This document shows positions 23,093 to 32,677 of a DNA stretch of 64,000 bases, in pieces. A model generated the notes under the pieces. The model did not search any database. It was not told where the DNA came from and saw only the letters and a list, made by a program, of their open reading frames with translations. Made by a program: the position numbers and the translations under genes. Source of the DNA: Haemophilus parainfluenzae (GTDB lineage Bacteria > Pseudomonadota > Gammaproteobacteria > Enterobacterales > Pasteurellaceae); contig NZ_CP063120.1 in assembly GCF_014931395.1 (NCBI RefSeq), positions 665,501 through 729,500 of the forward strand, written 5' to 3'. Each line of letters opens with the position of its first letter. Position 1 is the stretch's first letter.

Positions 23093-23752
23093 CTAAAATT
23101 CAGCTTCAGCTCTAAATGTCATTTTTTCACCTGTGATGGGGTGCGTAATCATAAGTTCTTCTGCATGTAAGCATAGGCGAGGTGACATCGCTTTAGCTTG
23201 TGGGTGAGAATAAAATTTGTCACCTAAAATAGGATGTCCTAGTGCGAGTGTATGTAAACGTAGTTGATGTGAACGTCCTGTGATTGGTGTCAGTTTCACT
23301 CGAGTGCAGTTAGTCGGTAATCTTTCTAAAACTTCATAAAACGTGACCGCTCTTTTGCCGAAAACAAAATCGATGCGTTGGCGTGGGCGATTTTCCCAAT
23401 CACAAATCATTGGAAGATTAATTTCCCCATTATCTTGTTCTAAGTGTCCCCATACTAAAGCTTGATAATATTTCTTTGGCTCACGTTCACGAAATTGACG
23501 TTTCAACTCTTTATCTGCCGCTTTACTTAATGCAAATAGAATAATCCCACTTGTGGCCATATCTAAACGGTGTGCGGGTTCACAAAATCCAAATTTCTCT
23601 TTCACCCGGCTCATAGCACTGTCATAGTATTCTGGCTGATTGCCAGGGACTGAAAGTAAACCGCTTGGCTTGTTTACCACGCAGATATGATTATCTTGAT
23701 AGATAATATCTAAATACGGTTCTAAAGGGGGATGGTATTCAATAAGTGCCAT
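23093..23752 (-). CDS. rluA: Dual-specificity rRNA/tRNA pseudouridine synthase RluA
   Basis: 219 residues. The catalytic motif HRLDMATSG is visible near residue 60, together with NKPSGLLSVPG and ITGRSHQLR. The sequence pattern closely follows E. coli RluA, which makes pseudouridine 746 in 23S rRNA and 32 in some tRNAs. The start follows the rapA stop by one base (TAATATG), so the two are translationally coupled, as in enterobacteria. Confidence 0.95.
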   Translation of the reverse strand: MALIEYHPPLEPYLDIIYQDNHICVVNKPSGLLSVPGNQPEYYDSAMSRVKEKFGFCEPAHRLDMATSGIILFALSKAADKELKRQFREREPKKYYQALVWGHLEQDNGEINLPMICDWENRPRQRIDFVFGKRAVTFYEVLERLPTNCTRVKLTPITGRSHQLRLHTLALGHPILGDKFYSHPQAKAMSPRLCLHAEELMITHPITGEKMTFRAEAEF

Positions 23753-23753
23753 A

Positions 23754-26516
23754 TTATTCCTTGTTTGTCACTATTACCCGAAGGCTATCTAGTCGCCAGC
23801 TTGCTTTACTTAATTCTTCTAGAGAAACTAAACGTTGTTTTTCTAATACATCAATTTCCACCTGGCGAATATTTTTATTTACTGCTTTCAAGGCTATAAG
23901 TCGATTGATTTCAGTGCTCAATGTTTGATCTGCTAATTTACTGGCTTCTTGAATTTTAGCTTGTGCGATTTCAGTTATTTTGTGATCGCCTAGTTTAATT
24001 AATTGCTCAATATTTGGACGAGCCATTTTAACCATTTTATTCGCAATATCTTTACCTAGCGGCTTAAGTTTATTTTGCAATGTATCAAAATTAACTTGTC
24101 CGGCTAGATCGTTTCCTTTGCTATCCAGCAATAAGCGAACAGGCGTAGGCGGAAGAAAACGATTCAGTTGCAAACCTTTTGGTGATTGGCTTTCAATCAT
24201 ATAAATTAATTCAACCAGCAGCGTGCCAGCAGGTAGCTGTTTATTGACTAATAATGCCATCGATGCTTTGCCAATGTCACCAGAAGCGATTAAATCAATG
24301 CCTTGGCGTATCATTGGGTGATCCCAGGTAAGAAATTCTAATTCTTCACGCGCAAGGGCAAGTTGTCGGTCAAAGGTTACTGTAACACCTTCTTCTTTTA
24401 GTCCTGGAAAATCAGGAACAAGCATGGTGCCCGTTGGTGTGATAACAATGCTGTTTTCACCTAAATCATCTTGTTCTACACCAATAATATCAAATAAATT
24501 TAGTGCAAAATCGACTAATTGTGGCGAATTATCTGTTTGAGCAATTTCTGCCGCAAGTCGTTGTGCCTTTTCGCCACCATTAGAATTTAACTCTAACAAA
24601 CGATCACGCCCTTTCTCTAAGGTTAAACGTAATGCTTTTGCTTGTTTTTGCGTTTGGAGGATGAGTTGCTCAAAATCTGCTTTATTTTCTGACCGCACTT
24701 TTAATAAAGCTTCATATTGTTCAAACAATGCCATACCAATCGGACAAGTTTGTTCAAAGGCATTTAAACCTTCATGATACCAACGTGCTAAATCTTGCTG
24801 CGCAGAGTTTACGAGGCAAGGTACATAAATTTGTACGTCTCGTGTTTGCCCAATACGATCTAAACGGCCAATACATTGCTCAAGTAAGTCAGGATTCTCT
24901 GGTAAATCGAAGAGTACGAGATGACAAGCAAATTGGAAGTTTCGTCCTTCAGAACCAATGCTAGAACTCAGTAAAACTTGTGCGCCATTATCAGTGTCTG
25001 CAAAATAAGCCGCTGCGCGATCTCGTTCAATAATCGACATTCTTTCATGGAAAACGACACTGCGAATGGCTTCTTTTTCTCGTAAAATTTGCTCAAGTTG
25101 AATTGCCGTTTGTGCTGTTTTACAAATGACTAAGATTTTTTCATTTCGGTGTGATTTTAAAAAATCAATTAACCAATGAATTTTTTCATCTACTTCAGCC
25201 GCATCAATCGTTATTTGATGGTAAACCCGATGCGGGAAGCCTTTTACACCTTGGCGTGTATTGCGAAATAAAATACGGCTTGTGCCATGTCGGTCGATGA
25301 GATTTTGAATGAGTTCTTGTCGTGCCGCTTGCTTTTCGTCGTCATTATGACAGGCTAAGGCTTTAAATAATGGTTCGACATCCTGCTCATGAAGTAAATC
25401 AGAAATATGATTTTTTTCGACCGCACTTAGCGGCTTCTCTGAGAGTAAAGATTGCACGGCATCCGCAACAGGTTGATAATTTTCCTGTTCTTTTAAGAAG
25501 GCTTGGTAATCATAAAAACGCTCAGGATCAAGCAAGCGCAAGCGTGCAAAATGGCTTTCCAAACCTAGTTGTTCAGGCGTTGCAGTGAGTAATAAAACAG
25601 ACGGAATAGCGTTAGCTAATTGCTCTACTAATAAATAAGCAGCACTCGGCGCATTTTCTGACCAAGCCAAATGATGTGCTTCATCGACAATTAAGCAGTC
25701 AAATTCAGCTTCAATAGCTTGTTGTACGCGATGAGGGTGAGCTTTCAACCAATCTAATGCACATATAATTAAGCTTTCCGTGCTAAATGGATTGATGGCT
25801 TGTTCGGCAAAATCTTCACAACGTTCTTCATCAAATAATGAAAAATGTAAATTAAAACGACGAAGCATTTCGACAAGCCATTGATGTTGCAAGGTTTCCG
25901 GTACAATAATTAAAACACGTTGTACTTTTTCAGCAAAAAGCTGGTTCTGCAAAATCATCCCTGCTTCAATAGTTTTACCTAACCCTACTTCATCTGCTAA
26001 GAGCACGCGAGGATTGATACGATTTCCTACCTCTTGCGCAATATGAAGCTGATGAGGAATTAATCCTGTACGATTGCCTCGTAAGCCACGCAAAGGCGAT
26101 TGAAATTGAGCTTGTTGATGCAGAAGTGTTTGATAGCGCAACGCAAAATGTTCACTACGATCAATCTGTGATGAAAAGAGGCGATCTTTCGCTTGGCTAA
26201 AAGAAATTATCGGAGAAAGTTCTTTTTCATTGACGATAATGTCTTCGCCTTGCGCATTTTTGACCAAATAAAATAAGAGACCATTCATTTCTTGAACATC
26301 AAGGACTTCACCTTGCCAACCTGTTTGGTGATGAAGTTGTTCACCTTTATTCAATGCAATTCGGGTTAATGGTGCTTGCGCCACCGCATAAATTCGGGTT
26401 TCATCTGTGGCAGGAAAGTGAAGGGTAACCGAGCGAAAATCTAAGGCTGTAATCATCCCTAATCCGAGGCTATTTTCTGTTTCACTAATCCAACGTTGAC
26501 CGATTGCAAATGACAT
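23754..26516 (-). CDS. rapA: RNA polymerase-associated SWI2/SNF2 ATPase RapA
   Basis: 920 residues from the second of two adjacent ATGs, which is better spaced from the AGAGGAAG ribosome site. N-terminal Tudor-like domains (about 1-105), then the helicase core with [12 protein letters not shown] (171-182), DEAH at 278-281, SATPE-like LLLTATPE and the C-lobe motif [11 protein letters not shown]. RapA (HepA) recycles RNA polymerase stalled after transcription. About 48 residues shorter than E. coli RapA, with no sign of truncation. Confidence 0.96.
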   Translation of the reverse strand: MSFAIGQRWISETENSLGLGMITALDFRSVTLHFPATDETRIYAVAQAPLTRIALNKGEQLHHQTGWQGEVLDVQEMNGLLFYLVKNAQGEDIIVNEKELSPIISFSQAKDRLFSSQIDRSEHFALRYQTLLHQQAQFQSPLRGLRGNRTGLIPHQLHIAQEVGNRINPRVLLADEVGLGKTIEAGMILQNQLFAEKVQRVLIIVPETLQHQWLVEMLRRFNLHFSLFDEERCEDFAEQAINPFSTESLIICALDWLKAHPHRVQQAIEAEFDCLIVDEAHHLAWSENAPSAAYLLVEQLANAIPSVLLLTATPEQLGLESHFARLRLLDPERFYDYQAFLKEQENYQPVADAVQSLLSEKPLSAVEKNHISDLLHEQDVEPLFKALACHNDDEKQAARQELIQNLIDRHGTSRILFRNTRQGVKGFPHRVYHQITIDAAEVDEKIHWLIDFLKSHRNEKILVICKTAQTAIQLEQILREKEAIRSVVFHERMSIIERDRAAAYFADTDNGAQVLLSSSIGSEGRNFQFACHLVLFDLPENPDLLEQCIGRLDRIGQTRDVQIYVPCLVNSAQQDLARWYHEGLNAFEQTCPIGMALFEQYEALLKVRSENKADFEQLILQTQKQAKALRLTLEKGRDRLLELNSNGGEKAQRLAAEIAQTDNSPQLVDFALNLFDIIGVEQDDLGENSIVITPTGTMLVPDFPGLKEEGVTVTFDRQLALAREELEFLTWDHPMIRQGIDLIASGDIGKASMALLVNKQLPAGTLLVELIYMIESQSPKGLQLNRFLPPTPVRLLLDSKGNDLAGQVNFDTLQNKLKPLGKDIANKMVKMARPNIEQLIKLGDHKITEIAQAKIQEASKLADQTLSTEINRLIALKAVNKNIRQVEIDVLEKQRLVSLEELSKASWRLDSLRVIVTNKE

Positions 26517-26613
26517 CATCTTCCTCTTAATGAATCTCTTAAAATGGGGCGATATTGTAGTCTGATTATAAGGGAAAGCAAGGCATGGGCATCTAAAAGT
26601 GTGAAAAATAAAG

Positions 26614-26629
26614 TGTGATTTTTCTCACA
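26614..26629. promoter_or_regulatory. CRP site upstream of pnuC
   Basis: TGTGA-TTTTTC-TCACA is an exact core match about 90 bp before the pnuC start. An uptake word (GTGCGGTG) and TGTAAA, a possible -10, follow near 26670-26681. Confidence 0.7.
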
Positions 26630-26715
26630 ATAATTAAATTAAATGTCACCTAAGCTTTACTTTAAAAAAGTGCGGTGTAAAAATGACGTACTTTTTCATA
26701 AAATAGGAGTGTTCC

Positions 26716-27399
26716 ATGAATTGGACAGAACGACTTAAAGAAGAATTTTTATCTGGTTGGAAGCCTTTTGAAGTGGCATGGGTAGTTATTTTCCTTGCAG
26801 CACAAATTATTGCTTATGTTCTTATGCCGGATAGCCCATTAGGCATGATTTCGGGGATTGCAGGTATTCTCTGTGTGGTATTTGTGAGTAAAGGAAAAAT
26901 TAGTAACTATTTCTTTGGGCTTATTTTTGCTTATACCTATTTTTATGTCTCCTGGGGAAGCAATTTTCTTGGTGAAATGAATACTGCGCTCTATGTATAT
27001 ATCCCATCACAATTTATCGGGTATTTCATGTGGAAACAAAACATGCAAAACGATGATGGTGGTGAAAGTGTGATTGCCAAAGCCTTGACTCCAAAAGGTT
27101 GGGCAATTTTGCTTGTGAGTGTTGCGATTGGTACTCTTTGTTTTGTACAGGCTCTAAAAGCAGCGGGTGGGAGTTCTACAACGCTAGATGGTTTAACCAC
27201 AATTATCACTGTAGCGGCGCAATTATTGATGATTTTGCGTTATCGTGAGCAATGGTTATTATGGATTGTCTTAAATGTGCTTTCCATTTTGCTTTGGCAA
27301 GGGCAGCCAGCGATGTATTTAATGTATAGTGCTTACTTACTTAACTCATTATATGGTTATTACAACTGGACGAAACTCGTCAAAGTGGAAAGCCACTAA
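26716..27399 (+). CDS. pnuC: Nicotinamide riboside transporter PnuC
   Basis: 227 residues with about seven membrane helices. Conserved PnuC features include FAYTYFYVSWGSNFLGEM, IPSQFIGYFMWKQN and the C-terminal LLWIVLNVLSI...YLMYSAYLLNSLYGYYNW. It imports nicotinamide riboside, the route by which Haemophilus feeds on host NAD (V factor). It stands alone between rapA and trmN6, with a CRP site upstream and a bidirectional terminator downstream. Confidence 0.95.
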   Translation: MNWTERLKEEFLSGWKPFEVAWVVIFLAAQIIAYVLMPDSPLGMISGIAGILCVVFVSKGKISNYFFGLIFAYTYFYVSWGSNFLGEMNTALYVYIPSQFIGYFMWKQNMQNDDGGESVIAKALTPKGWAILLVSVAIGTLCFVQALKAAGGSSTTLDGLTTIITVAAQLLMILRYREQWLLWIVLNVLSILLWQGQPAMYLMYSAYLLNSLYGYYNWTKLVKVESH

Positions 27400-27410
27400 T
27401 CACATCAATA

Positions 27411-27440
27411 AAAAAGGGCATAGTAATATGCCCTTACATT
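27411..27440. terminator. Bidirectional terminator between pnuC and trmN6
   Basis: AAGGGCATA-GTAA-TATGCCCTT with A-rich left and T-rich right flanks. The stem covers the trmN6 stop codon. Confidence 0.88.
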
Positions 27441-28132
27441 TTTAAATAAAATGCCTTCGTCAACGCAATAAATGCTTCGGTGTACTGATTGTTTTCGTCA
27501 TAAATCACCAAGCTATCTTTTACCTGTGGTAAATGCTTTCGGCTAAATGTGAGTAACATCCGTTGTGGTGTTTTTCCTATTTTTGTAATGACATCAGTCT
27601 GCTTAATGCAATAAAGTGCGGTTGAATTTATCAATGTTTTCCCCGCCTCATAAGGCAAGACAAAACTGATCTTCCCTTTTTCGGATAAACAACTCGACGC
27701 CCAATTTAACCAATCTAAATGACTTTGTTGAACATAACGGGCAAGAGCACGCTCATCATTTTTACATTCAACGCCTTGTGTAAAATAAGGCGGATTAGCC
27801 ACAATTAAATCAAATTGATGCGCTGTTTGTTGGCAATAAGTTTGCACGTCTTGGCGTGTTAAATGAAGACGATTGTGCCATGGCGAAGCCTGGAAGTTTT
27901 CTTGTGCTTGTTGTGCTGCAAGGGGATCAAGTTCTACGGCTTCAATTTGGCAATGCTCATGACTTCGTTGGGCGAGCATTAGTGCAACCAAGCCTGTGCC
28001 AGTTCCCATATCAAAAATACGCTGACAATCAGACACATCCGCCCAAGCACCCAGTAAAATGCCATCTGTGCCGACTTTCATTGCACAATGTTGTTGATTA
28101 ATATGGAATTGTTTGAAGGTAAAGCTGCTCAT
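27434..28132 (-). CDS. trmN6: tRNA1(Val) (adenine37-N6)-methyltransferase TrmN6
   Basis: 232 residues, starting MSSFTFKQFHINQQHCAMKV. AdoMet motif FDMGTGTGLVAL at 40-51 and catalytic NPPY at 113-116. It methylates A37 of tRNA-Val (E. coli YfiC). It is divergent from srmB, the same pairing as in E. coli. Confidence 0.93.
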   Translation of the reverse strand: MSSFTFKQFHINQQHCAMKVGTDGILLGAWADVSDCQRIFDMGTGTGLVALMLAQRSHEHCQIEAVELDPLAAQQAQENFQASPWHNRLHLTRQDVQTYCQQTAHQFDLIVANPPYFTQGVECKNDERALARYVQQSHLDWLNWASSCLSEKGKISFVLPYEAGKTLINSTALYCIKQTDVITKIGKTPQRMLLTFSRKHLPQVKDSLVIYDENNQYTEAFIALTKAFYLKM

Positions 28133-28202
28133 AAAATCTTGCGGAAAATGACCGCACTTTCAGGTATAATCAGCCCCAATTTTAACAAATTAATGCAAAA
28201 TA

Positions 28203-29534
28203 ATGAATTTATCCCCATTTGAAGAATTCGACCTGTCCCCCGAATTATTAAAAGCCTTAGAAAAGAAAGGCTACACCCGCCCAACTGCCATTCAATTAGA
28301 AGCGATTCCTGCTGCCATGGAAGAGCGTGATGTGCTCGGTTCTGCACCAACAGGTACAGGCAAAACTGCTGCATTTTTATTACCAGCAATTCAGCATTTA
28401 TTGGATTATCCGCGTCGTAAACCAGGGGCACCTCGTATTTTAATTTTAACGCCAACCCGTGAGTTAGCAATGCAGGTTGCAGAGCAAGCGGAAGAGTTGG
28501 CGCAATTCACTCATTTGAAGATTGCAACCATTACTGGCGGTGTGGCGTATCAAAATCATGGGGAAGTGTTTAATTCAAATCAGGATATCGTGGTGGCAAC
28601 ACCGGGGCGTTTATTGCAATACATCAAAGAAGAAAACTTTGATTGTCGCGCAGTAGAAATGCTGATTTTTGATGAAGCAGATCGCATGTTGCAAATGGGC
28701 TTTGGCCAAGATGCAGAGAAAATTGCTGCTGAAACGCGTTGGCGTAAACAAACCCTCCTTTTCTCAGCCACATTAGAAGGGGAGTTATTAGTTGATTTCG
28801 CAGAACGTTTATTGAATGACCCCGTAAAAATCGATGCCGAGCCAAGCCGTCGCGAGCGTAAGAAAATCAACCAGTGGTATTATCACGCCGATAGTAATGA
28901 ACATAAAATTAAGTTGCTTGCACGTTTTATCGAAACTGAGAAAGTGAGCCGTGGTATTGTGTTTGTCCGTCGTCGCGAAGATGTACGTGAGCTGTCTGAA
29001 ACCTTGCGTAAACGTGGCATTCGCTCTACTTATCTAGAAGGCGATATGGCGCAAACGCAACGTAATAACGCCATTGATAAATTAAAATCAGGTGTTGTTA
29101 CTGTGTTAGTGGCTACTGATGTGGCTGCTCGCGGGATTGATATTGATGATGTCACACACATCATGAACTTCGATTTACCTTACAGTGCAGATACATATTT
29201 ACATCGTATTGGTCGTACGGCTCGAGCAGGGAAAAAAGGCACCGCCGTTTCTTTTGTGGAAGCCCATGATTACAAATTACTCGGTAAAATTAAACGCTAT
29301 ACGGAAGAGCTTTTGAAAGCACGTATTTTAGAAGGGCTAGAACCTCGTACTAAACCACCGAAAGATGGGGAAGTAAAATCCATGTCTAAAAAGCAAAAAG
29401 CACGTATTAAAGAAAAGCGTGAAGAAAAGAAAAAGTCAGAGGTGAAGAAGAAAATCAAACTTCGTCATAAAGATACGAAAAACATTGGTAAACGCCGTAA
29501 ACCAAGCGCAGAAAAAGCGGCAGAGAAACAATAA
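28203..29534 (+). CDS. srmB: DEAD-box RNA helicase SrmB
   Basis: 443 residues. Q motif near 30, motif I APTGTGKTA (48-56), PTREL (84-88), DEAD (157-160), SAT and HRIGRTARAG. The C-terminal tail (about 385-443) is very rich in Lys, Arg and Glu. SrmB acts early in 50S assembly with L4 and L24, both encoded in this window. The divergent trmN6 neighbour supports srmB over other DEAD-box paralogues. Confidence 0.95.
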   Translation: MNLSPFEEFDLSPELLKALEKKGYTRPTAIQLEAIPAAMEERDVLGSAPTGTGKTAAFLLPAIQHLLDYPRRKPGAPRILILTPTRELAMQVAEQAEELAQFTHLKIATITGGVAYQNHGEVFNSNQDIVVATPGRLLQYIKEENFDCRAVEMLIFDEADRMLQMGFGQDAEKIAAETRWRKQTLLFSATLEGELLVDFAERLLNDPVKIDAEPSRRERKKINQWYYHADSNEHKIKLLARFIETEKVSRGIVFVRRREDVRELSETLRKRGIRSTYLEGDMAQTQRNNAIDKLKSGVVTVLVATDVAARGIDIDDVTHIMNFDLPYSADTYLHRIGRTARAGKKGTAVSFVEAHDYKLLGKIKRYTEELLKARILEGLEPRTKPPKDGEVKSMSKKQKARIKEKREEKKKSEVKKKIKLRHKDTKNIGKRRKPSAEKAAEKQ

Positions 29535-29536
29535 AA

Positions 29537-29571
29537 AATAGCCGCACTCATTAAGTGCGGTTATTTTTTTG
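29537..29571. terminator. Uptake-word terminator after srmB
   Basis: AATAGCCGCACT and AGTGCGGTTATT enclose CATTA and are followed by seven T. It also faces the end of the convergent small lipoprotein gene, so it probably works both ways. Confidence 0.88.
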
Positions 29572-29572
29572 A

Positions 29573-29776
29573 CTATTTATGAACTTGGCTACCGATTAGG
29601 CCACCTAATGCGGCACCACCTAATGTCGTTGCGGCATTACCGCCAATCATATAGCCTGCTGCGCCACCGATAGCCGCGCCAGCTGTTGTATTTTTTTGAG
29701 TGCGACTCATATTCCCACATGCAGCAAGAGAAATAACAGTCATCGCGATAACAAGTGATTTTCCAATTAATTTCAT
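29573..29776 (-). CDS. OsmB-like glycine-zipper lipoprotein
   Basis: 67 residues. A signal peptide ends in the lipobox LAAC (Cys20). The remainder is a glycine zipper (AAIGGAAGYMIGG and LGGAALGGLIGSQV) of the OsmB/YMGG type. Ribosome site GGAGAGATCC. Such small lipoproteins sit in the envelope and are often induced by osmotic or envelope stress; induction here is not shown by the sequence. Confidence 0.8.
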   Translation of the reverse strand: MKLIGKSLVIAMTVISLAACGNMSRTQKNTTAGAAIGGAAGYMIGGNAATTLGGAALGGLIGSQVHK

Positions 29777-29897
29777 AGGATCTCTCCGTGTTTAACATAT
29801 AAAACTATCTATCATGATAGTAATCCGTAAGACAAACAGAGATGAATGAAAGTTCAGAAATATGCTTTTTCGATGATTTTTTAAACAACCAGATGTA

Positions 29898-30218
29898 TTA
29901 ATCTTTCGTTTGATCTAATACTTTCGCAACGACTTTCAAATATTCAATTGCCAAACTATGATGTCCCGTACTCGCATTAAACACTAAATCTTCACTTAAT
30001 ACACCACAAGGCATATCCTCTGGGATCTTACCGTCCTCATAAGCTTGATAATCGTCTCGCCAGTCACCATCAAAATAATAGTGTTCTAATATTTTCATTT
30101 TAGGTAAGAAGGCCTGCCATTTTTCAAGAAATTGTTCCGCTTCGGCTAAGAAACTTTTCGCTTCATTGAGAAGGTTTTCCATTTCTGAAATTTTATCTAA
30201 GCGTGATTGAGATAACAT
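29898..30218 (-). CDS. DUF4298-family protein
   Basis: 106 residues from the ATG of MLSQSRLDK, chosen because GGAG lies seven bases before it, while the ATG four codons upstream has no ribosome site. An N-terminal alpha-helical, coiled-coil-like half (EMENLLNEAKSFLAEAEQFL) precedes the conserved HYYFDGDWRDDYQAYEDGKI and MPCGVLSEDLVFN, the DUF4298 signature. Cytosolic, of unknown function. Confidence 0.85.
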   Translation of the reverse strand: MLSQSRLDKISEMENLLNEAKSFLAEAEQFLEKWQAFLPKMKILEHYYFDGDWRDDYQAYEDGKIPEDMPCGVLSEDLVFNASTGHHSLAIEYLKVVAKVLDQTKD

Positions 30219-30245
30219 AGGTTTCTCCAAAGTAAGGTAAAAATA

Positions 30246-30274
30246 AACCGCACTTTATGCGAACAAAGTGCGGT
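30246..30274 (-). terminator. Uptake-word hairpin after gnd
   Basis: ACCGCACTTT and AAAGTGCGGT with an eight-base loop lie between gnd and the DUF4298 gene, both leftward. On the minus strand the stem is followed by TTATTTTTACC. Confidence 0.75.
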
Positions 30275-30297
30275 GAGTTTATCATGCGTTTTTAGAC

Positions 30298-31752
30298 TTA
30301 CACATCATAAGTGGTAGATGCGGTGTTACCGCCACGACCTGTCCAGTTGGTGTGGAAGAATTCACCACGTGGTTTGTCGGTACGCTCATAAGTATGTGCA
30401 CCGAAGTAGTCACGTTGTGCTTGCAATAAGTTTGCCGGTAAACGTGCTGAAGTATAGCCATCTAAGAACGTAATAGCTGATGCCATACAAGGCATTGGGA
30501 TACCCACTTCGATCGATTTTGCCACCACTTTACGCCAGTCGCTTAATGCGTTTTCTAAAATGCCTTTGAAATAGCTATCTGAACCTAAGAAGATTAAATC
30601 TGGATTTGCTTCATATGCATCACGAATATTACCTAAGAAACGGCTACGGATAATACAACCTTCACGCCATAATAACGCTGTTGCACCGTAGTTGATGTTC
30701 CAGCCAAATTGTTCAGAGGCTTCACGAATCAGCATAAAGCCTTGTGCGTAAGAAATGATTTTAGACGCCAATAAGGCTTTACGTACCGCTTCAATCCACA
30801 CTTTTTTATCGCCTTCAACAGGTTGAATTGTTTTATCAAATAATTGGTTAGCGGCAACACGTTGATCTTTAAAGGAAGATACGCAACGAGCAAAGACGGA
30901 TTCAGTGATTAAGGTTAATGGAATACCGAAATCTAGTGCATTGATACCCGTCCATTTACCTGTCCCTTTTTGGCCAGCTGTATCTAAGATTTTTTCAACT
31001 AATGGCTCACCATCAGCATCTTTATAACCAAGAATATCGGTCGTGATATCGATTAAGTAGCTATCAAGTTCAGTTTTTTTCCATTCTGCGAAGATAGCTT
31101 GCATTTCTTCATAGCTTAAGCCTAAACCTTCTTTTAAGAATTGGTAAGCTTCACAGATTAATTGCATATCGCCATATTCGATACCGTTATGAACCATTTT
31201 TACAAAGTGGCCAGCACCTTCGCCACCAACCCAGTCACAGCAAGGTTCACCTTGTTCGGTTTTAGCAGAGATCGCTTGGAAGATAGGTTTAACATATGGC
31301 CATGCTTCGTGATTACCACCTGGCATGATAGATGGTCCATGACGCGCACCTTCTTCACCGCCCGAAACCCCCGAACCGATAAAGCGAATGCCTTTTTCAG
31401 CCAATGCTTTAACACGACGGTTAGTATCAGGATAGTTTGAGTTACCACCATCAATAATAATGTCGCCTTCTTCTAAGTGCGGTAATAATGCCTCAATGAA
31501 TTGATCCACTACATCACCCGCACGCACCATTAACATCACTTTACGTGGTTTTTCTAATTTAGAAGCTAAATCTTCTAAAGAGTATGCGCCGATAATATTG
31601 GTGCCTTTTGCCGCGCCTTGTAAAAATTCATCCACTTTTGAAGTGGTACGGTTATATGCCACAACTTTAAAGCCATGATCGTTCATATTTAAAATGAGGT
31701 TTTGCCCCATTACGGCTAAGCCGATAACACCGATGTCGCCTTTTACTGACAT
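30298..31752 (-). CDS. gnd: 6-phosphogluconate dehydrogenase (decarboxylating)
   Basis: 484 residues from the ATG of MSVKGDIGVIGLAVMGQ, which has an AGGAG ribosome site; an upstream in-frame ATG lacks one. NADP-binding GVIGLAVMGQNL at the N-terminus, then FIGSGVSGGEEGARHGPS and the catalytic GHFVKMVHNGIEYGDM. It makes ribulose 5-phosphate in the oxidative pentose phosphate pathway. zwf and pgl lie upstream on the same strand, separated by the DUF1176 array and two small genes. Confidence 0.97.
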   Translation of the reverse strand: MSVKGDIGVIGLAVMGQNLILNMNDHGFKVVAYNRTTSKVDEFLQGAAKGTNIIGAYSLEDLASKLEKPRKVMLMVRAGDVVDQFIEALLPHLEEGDIIIDGGNSNYPDTNRRVKALAEKGIRFIGSGVSGGEEGARHGPSIMPGGNHEAWPYVKPIFQAISAKTEQGEPCCDWVGGEGAGHFVKMVHNGIEYGDMQLICEAYQFLKEGLGLSYEEMQAIFAEWKKTELDSYLIDITTDILGYKDADGEPLVEKILDTAGQKGTGKWTGINALDFGIPLTLITESVFARCVSSFKDQRVAANQLFDKTIQPVEGDKKVWIEAVRKALLASKIISYAQGFMLIREASEQFGWNINYGATALLWREGCIIRSRFLGNIRDAYEANPDLIFLGSDSYFKGILENALSDWRKVVAKSIEVGIPMPCMASAITFLDGYTSARLPANLLQAQRDYFGAHTYERTDKPRGEFFHTNWTGRGGNTASTTYDV

Positions 31753-31850
31753 TGTTTTCTCCTGTTTGTGAGGTACAGATGCACCTATCATTTAGTATTT
31801 ATTGTAAAGTATAAGAAGCTTGTTTCAGATATTCTATAGCAAAACTTCTT

Positions 31851-32183
31851 TTAAATTTCTCTAATTAAAGAGCTACCTTGCTCTAACGTGTCTAGCCACT
31901 GCCATTTTTCATGACCGACGAGTTTACTTTCTTCTAAAGAAAATGTTGTACAGCAACGCCCCAAACGATTTTCTAGGGATTGATTTAAATGTTGATACGT
32001 AAATTCAATTTGAATCTCGTCAATCCATTTTCCAATTAAAAAGCCTTTTAAAATTTCACCGCCACCATATTCGGCCCAAATCATGTTGCCTTGTTGGTGA
32101 TAATGAAATTCTGTTTGGCTACTGACCTCACCATTTGCGGTGTTTTCAACAGCAACAAATTTTTTATTATCTAAATTCAACAT
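31851..32183 (-). CDS. Small conserved protein of unknown function
   Basis: 110 residues from the ATG of MLNLDNKKF, placed eight bases after GGAG; an in-frame GTG three codons upstream is too close to that site. The sequence is beta-rich (VAVENTANGEVSSQTEFHYHQQ, IWAEYGGGEILKGFLIG) and has a CC pair near residue 77. Similar proteins are sometimes labelled N-acetylglutamate synthase without support; nothing here looks like an acetyltransferase. Soluble, no signal peptide; function unknown. Confidence 0.7.
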   Translation of the reverse strand: MLNLDNKKFVAVENTANGEVSSQTEFHYHQQGNMIWAEYGGGEILKGFLIGKWIDEIQIEFTYQHLNQSLENRLGRCCTTFSLEESKLVGHEKWQWLDTLEQGSSLIREI

Positions 32184-32249
32184 TAAAGTCACTCCTCATC
32201 TGATGTATCTATATTTTAATTTAACTTTAGTCCGTACAATGCTAATAGA

Positions 32250-32642
32250 TTAACTCTTCGTCCACGCACTCATATGCTGCGTAAATCCAATATGCGGATA
32301 ATAATCCACTGCTTGTGGGGCTGATAAAAGCACAATTTTGGCTTGTGGATGTAAGGCTTGTTTAGTGTGTTCAATTAACTGCAAGCCGATACCTTGTTTT
32401 TGATATTGTTCATCAACCGCTAAATCAGATAAATAACAGCAGTAGGCAAAATCTGTCACGGAACGTGCTACACCCACTAAGCGTTCACCATCCCAAGCGG
32501 TGATTAATAAATTCGCATAGTGCAACATTGCTGCGACACGTTTTTCATCCTCTAACGGACGGCGGGCGCCTAATGTTGTTTTATTTAACAATCCAATAAA
32601 TTGTTTAACTGAAATCGGTTCATTAATTTTATAGTCAATCAT
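32250..32642 (-). CDS. GNAT-family N-acetyltransferase
   Basis: 130 residues. The acetyl-CoA motif A is seen in YLSDLAVDEQYQKQGIGLQL, with Q/RxxGxG as QKQGIG near residue 83-88, and the usual YPHIGF near the C-terminus. Start with GGAGTAACAA. The substrate is unknown. It lies between the DUF1176 array and gnd. Confidence 0.85.
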   Translation of the reverse strand: MIDYKINEPISVKQFIGLLNKTTLGARRPLEDEKRVAAMLHYANLLITAWDGERLVGVARSVTDFAYCCYLSDLAVDEQYQKQGIGLQLIEHTKQALHPQAKIVLLSAPQAVDYYPHIGFTQHMSAWTKS

Positions 32643-32677
32643 TTGTTACTCCAGGTTTTAAAGGTTAAATAGATAAA

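Noticed and set aside
28129..28470. A 113-codon frame antisense to the srmB start
   Set aside because: It overlaps the strongly conserved helicase motif I region and has no independent support.
31851..32183. Possible N-acetylglutamate synthase
   Set aside because: Similar small proteins carry that label in some annotations, but no acetyl-CoA binding motif is visible, so it was left as unknown.
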